From Pseudomonadota bacterium (GTDB taxonomy: Bacteria; Pseudomonadota; Alphaproteobacteria; Rhizobiales; Rhizobiaceae): DNA of 6,731 bases. This document shows, piece by piece, positions 5,172-6,731 of this stretch. The stretch covers positions 1 to 6,731 of the forward strand of contig JAEXXS010000503.1 of assembly GCA_023451915.1 (NCBI GenBank). Reading direction: 5' to 3'. The position numbers and the translations under genes were made by a program. How positions within the stretch are numbered: position 1 is the first letter of the stretch; the number at the start of each line of letters is the position of its first letter. The notes beneath the pieces are model-generated. The model was not told where the DNA came from. It worked only from the letters and a program-made list of their open reading frames with translations, and made no database searches.

Positions 5172-6026
5172 CTATCTTAGTCGGTTGAGATTGGTTTCAC
5201 GCAACAATGCTTCGAGGCGCTTTTCACCCTCTCGCGTTTGGGCGCCGTCACGCAGACCGCCGCGGATCAATTGTTCCGCCGCGGGACGGATGAACAAATC
5301 TGCCCACGCTTCATTTTCGATTGCCAGACCAGCCCGCAAATCTGCCGGAGGCAGCACTTTCTTCGCAGCTTCGATAACCCCTTCGGGCAAAGCGGCGATA
5401 TTCTTTGCTAGCGTTTCCACGAATGTGTCGATTTGGCCCGCAGGCAGAGCACGGTTGATCCAGCCGTAACGTTCCGCCGTCTCAGCATCGAACATATCCG
5501 CCCCCAGAACCGCTTCGAGCGCACGATTGCGGCCTAACCGATGCCCAAGATACTGCGTTGCCGCGCCTCCGGGGATGATGCCCATCAGCGCCTCGCATTG
5601 CGCAAGTCCCGCCCGGCCAATTTCGGCAAAGCACATGTCCGCTGCCGCAACAAACTCCGCCCCACCGCCCCGCGCCAGTCCCTTGAGCTTAACAATTGTT
5701 ACTTGCGGCTGGTGGCGCAGCATCTCGGAAAAAGCCTGAAAGACATTCAGGCCCTCCGGCAAATCTTTCGCAAGTGCATCGAAGGCGTTTGGTTCGTCAA
5801 TCAAAGTCATGTCCACATGTGCAATGAAAAAATCCGGATTAGCGCTATCAAATACGATGACTTTAACCGTGTGCTCGGTCCGCATTGCCGTGAGAAAGCG
5901 CCGCAGCTCGGTCATAAGCTGCACATCGAGTACATTGACTGGAGGACTATCGAGCGTCACATGCGCGACGCCATCGGCAACAAAAATTTGGATCGCGGAA
6001 AAACCAGCAGAAAAATCACCGTCCAT
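5172..6026 (-). CDS. Enoyl-CoA hydratase/isomerase family protein (crotonase fold)
   Basis: This encodes 284 residues. The crotonase core is clear: VAHVTLDSPPVNVLD (20-34), VKVIVFDSANPDFFIAHVDM (54-73) around the first oxyanion residue, KLKGLARGGGAEFVAAADMCFA (113-134) around the second, and LAQCEALMGIIPGGAATQYL (141-160). E124 (GGGAE) and E145 (AQCEA) match the two glutamates used by enoyl-CoA hydratases to add water across the double bond of acyl-CoA thioesters. The first oxyanion loop reads FIAHVD where most members have FxAGAD, so this is a divergent subgroup and isomerase or other acyl-CoA chemistry is possible. I chose the ATG at 6026 because AAAGGAA lies 5 nt upstream; longer readings lack a ribosome site. 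It is divergent from the HxlR gene at 6127, presumably its regulator. It is probably cytoplasmic. Confidence 0.9.
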   Translation of the reverse strand: MDGDFSAGFSAIQIFVADGVAHVTLDSPPVNVLDVQLMTELRRFLTAMRTEHTVKVIVFDSANPDFFIAHVDMTLIDEPNAFDALAKDLPEGLNVFQAFSEMLRHQPQVTIVKLKGLARGGGAEFVAAADMCFAEIGRAGLAQCEALMGIIPGGAATQYLGHRLGRNRALEAVLGADMFDAETAERYGWINRALPAGQIDTFVETLAKNIAALPEGVIEAAKKVLPPADLRAGLAIENEAWADLFIRPAAEQLIRGGLRDGAQTREGEKRLEALLRETNLNRLR

Positions 6027-6036
6027 AAGGGTTCCT

Positions 6037-6060
6037 TTCATGGAAACGAGTTGCCATGAA
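6037..6060. repeat. Inverted repeat in the crotonase gene leader
   Basis: TTCATGG (6037-6043) and CCATGAA (6054-6060) form a perfect 7-bp inverted repeat with a 10-bp spacer. It extends by CCT/AGG with one bulged base. In the minus-strand transcript the 3' arm covers AAAGG of the ribosome site before 6026, so the hairpin could hinder translation. Confidence 0.5.
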
Positions 6061-6086
6061 GGTATCCAATGGATATCTAGTGTCAA
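6051..6086. promoter_or_regulatory. Overlapping divergent promoters with HxlR operator dyad 1
   Basis: GGTATCC (6061-6067), AAT, then GGATATC (6071-6077) form a dyad with 6 of 7 symmetric positions. On the minus strand a perfect TTGACA (plus TGTCAA, 6081-6086) and a weak TACCTT 16 bp on could drive the crotonase gene. On the plus strand TTGCCA (6051-6056) and TATCTA (6074-6079), 17 bp apart, could drive the HxlR gene. The dyad covers the spacer of both. Confidence 0.55.
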
Positions 6087-6107
6087 TTACGCACCAAAAG
6101 CATCCCA

Positions 6108-6125
6108 GATATCCAGGAGGATACC
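6108..6125. promoter_or_regulatory. HxlR operator dyad 2 over the ribosome site
   Basis: GATATCC (6108-6114), AGGA, then GGATACC (6119-6125) is nearly the reverse complement of the dyad at 6061-6077, about 47 bp away. It overlaps the AGGAGG ribosome site (6115-6120) of the HxlR gene. As RNA it can fold into a 5-bp hairpin with AGGA in the loop. Confidence 0.55.
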
Positions 6126-6126
6126 G

Positions 6127-6495
6127 ATGACGAATGAGAGCGACCCGATTTACCGCGCCGACTGTCCGAGCCGGGAAATCCTCGACCAGATCGCCGACAA
6201 ATGGTCGATGCTGGTGTTGCAGGTGCTTAACAACGAGCCTCGGCGTTTCAACGCGATCAAGCGACGGCTCGAAGGTATCACTCAGCGCGTTTTGACCCGG
6301 ACTTTGCGCAAACTTGAACGCAATGGGATGCTGACGCGACGGGTATTACCCGATCCGCCACTGGGTGTTGAATATGCCCTGACCCCGCTGGGGCGCTCGC
6401 TGCAGGCGCCCTTCGCGAGCCTTTATCACTGGACAGTAGAGCACATGGATACAATCCAGCAACTCCAGACAGAGTTTGATAACCGCCAAACGTGA
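6127..6495 (+). CDS. HxlR-family transcriptional regulator, second copy
   Basis: This encodes a 122-residue winged-helix protein. The start at 6127 is fixed by AGGAGG (6115-6120) 6 nt upstream. HxlR hallmarks are the N-terminal cysteine C13 (RADCPSREIL), IADKWSMLVLQVL (22-34), the recognition region RRFNAIKRRLEGITQRVLTRTLRKLERNGMLTRRV (39-73), and the wing PPLGVEYALTPLGRSL (77-92). A C-terminal helix (95-117) provides the dimer contact. It differs from the HxlR gene at 2093 in sequence and C-terminal length, so the two are not a recent duplication. It diverges from the crotonase gene and the gap holds two mirrored dyads, so it probably controls that gene and itself. Its signal is unknown. The cysteine allows electrophile sensing, as in HypR or YodB, but this is not shown. 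Confidence 0.9.
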   Translation: MTNESDPIYRADCPSREILDQIADKWSMLVLQVLNNEPRRFNAIKRRLEGITQRVLTRTLRKLERNGMLTRRVLPDPPLGVEYALTPLGRSLQAPFASLYHWTVEHMDTIQQLQTEFDNRQT

Positions 6496-6581
6496 TATCG
6501 CGTCCTCGTTCAGCCGGACGCTTATGTCCAAATGCCATATTGAGGACCAATCGAATAGGCTACGCTTGACTTCTTATTCCG

Positions 6582-6731
6582 TGTTTGATCCCACGGTTTA
6601 ATGGTGCGATCCTTTCTCTGGAATGGAGGGAAGCCCTATGGGACAAATTCGTCACGGCAGCGCCACGACCACGCACGCTGTCCGAGCAGCAATACAGCGA
6701 TCGCAAGCTTCGCTCGCGCAACTGAGCAGGG
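6582..6731 (+). mobile_element. Left end of an IS481-family insertion sequence (partial)
   Basis: The transposase start at 6638 marks the element. Its left terminus is tentatively put at TGTTTGATCCCACGG (6582 on), because IS481-family ends begin TGT and leave ~50 bp before the gene. The right end and any target duplication are outside the window, so the boundary is approximate. Confidence 0.5.
6638..6731 (+). CDS. IS481-family transposase, N-terminus (partial at window edge)
   Basis: The ATG at 6638 has GGAGGG (6625-6630) 7 nt upstream and opens a frame of 31 residues to the edge. They begin MGQIRHGSATTTHAVRAAIQ, the typical opening of IS481-family transposases, in which this segment starts the N-terminal helix-turn-helix that binds the IS ends. 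The DDE catalytic core would lie downstream, outside the window. Whether the copy is intact cannot be judged. It is probably unrelated in function to the genes on the left, but marks the region as open to insertion. Confidence 0.8.
   Translation, partial: MGQIRHGSATTTHAVRAAIQRSQASLAQLSR

Noticed and set aside
5541..6059. Plus-strand open frames of 172 and more residues opposite the crotonase gene
   Set aside because: They are shadows of the minus-strand gene, with no domain or ribosome site and low-complexity composition.
1..6731. Search for tRNA, rRNA, CRISPR repeats or toxin-antitoxin pairs
   Set aside because: No cloverleaf, regularly spaced repeat, or paired small frames with good starts could be supported.

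Overview
The window looks like chromosomal or accessory DNA of a proteobacterium, most likely an alphaproteobacterium. The reasons are the moderate-to-high GC, short divergent regulator/target pairs, and the protein sequence flavour (HxlR, MDR quinone reductase, an IS481-type transposase start). This placement is inference at low confidence. No rRNA, tRNA or CRISPR is visible. Two genes run off the edges: an MFS transporter on the left and an IS481-family transposase on the right.

Layout, left to right. (1) Positions 1-1650: the N-terminal half of an MFS efflux protein (minus strand, cut by the edge) diverges from a CrgA-like LysR regulator. The ~100-bp gap between them holds an 8-bp inverted repeat, GAAGACAG/CTGTCTTC. 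(2) 1764-3218: an HxlR regulator (minus) diverges from a QOR-type NADPH:quinone oxidoreductase (plus) over a gap rich in small palindromes. (3) 3332-5060: a TetR regulator is followed, in the same direction, by a secreted alpha/beta hydrolase. The hydrolase carries the full catalytic set of Cif, the epoxide hydrolase virulence factor of Pseudomonas aeruginosa. Both promoters carry the same 20-bp dyad, TAGGAA-N8-TCYCTA, in the same register over the -10 region, which suggests a CifR/Cif-like epoxide-responsive circuit. (4) 5172-6495: a crotonase-fold enoyl-CoA hydratase/isomerase (minus) diverges from a second HxlR regulator (plus). The gap holds two mirror-image GRTATCC dyads. A strong hairpin at 5068-5107 separates this unit from the Cif-like gene. 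(5) 6582-6731: the left end of an IS481-family element with the transposase start.

Taken together, four local regulators each sit beside one presumed target, and the targets are an exporter, a quinone reductase, an epoxide hydrolase and an acyl-CoA-handling enzyme. The likely theme is sensing and clearing reactive small molecules such as quinones, epoxides and other electrophiles, at the edge of a region touched by an insertion sequence. The strongest new observation is the TetR/Cif-like pair with its shared operator.
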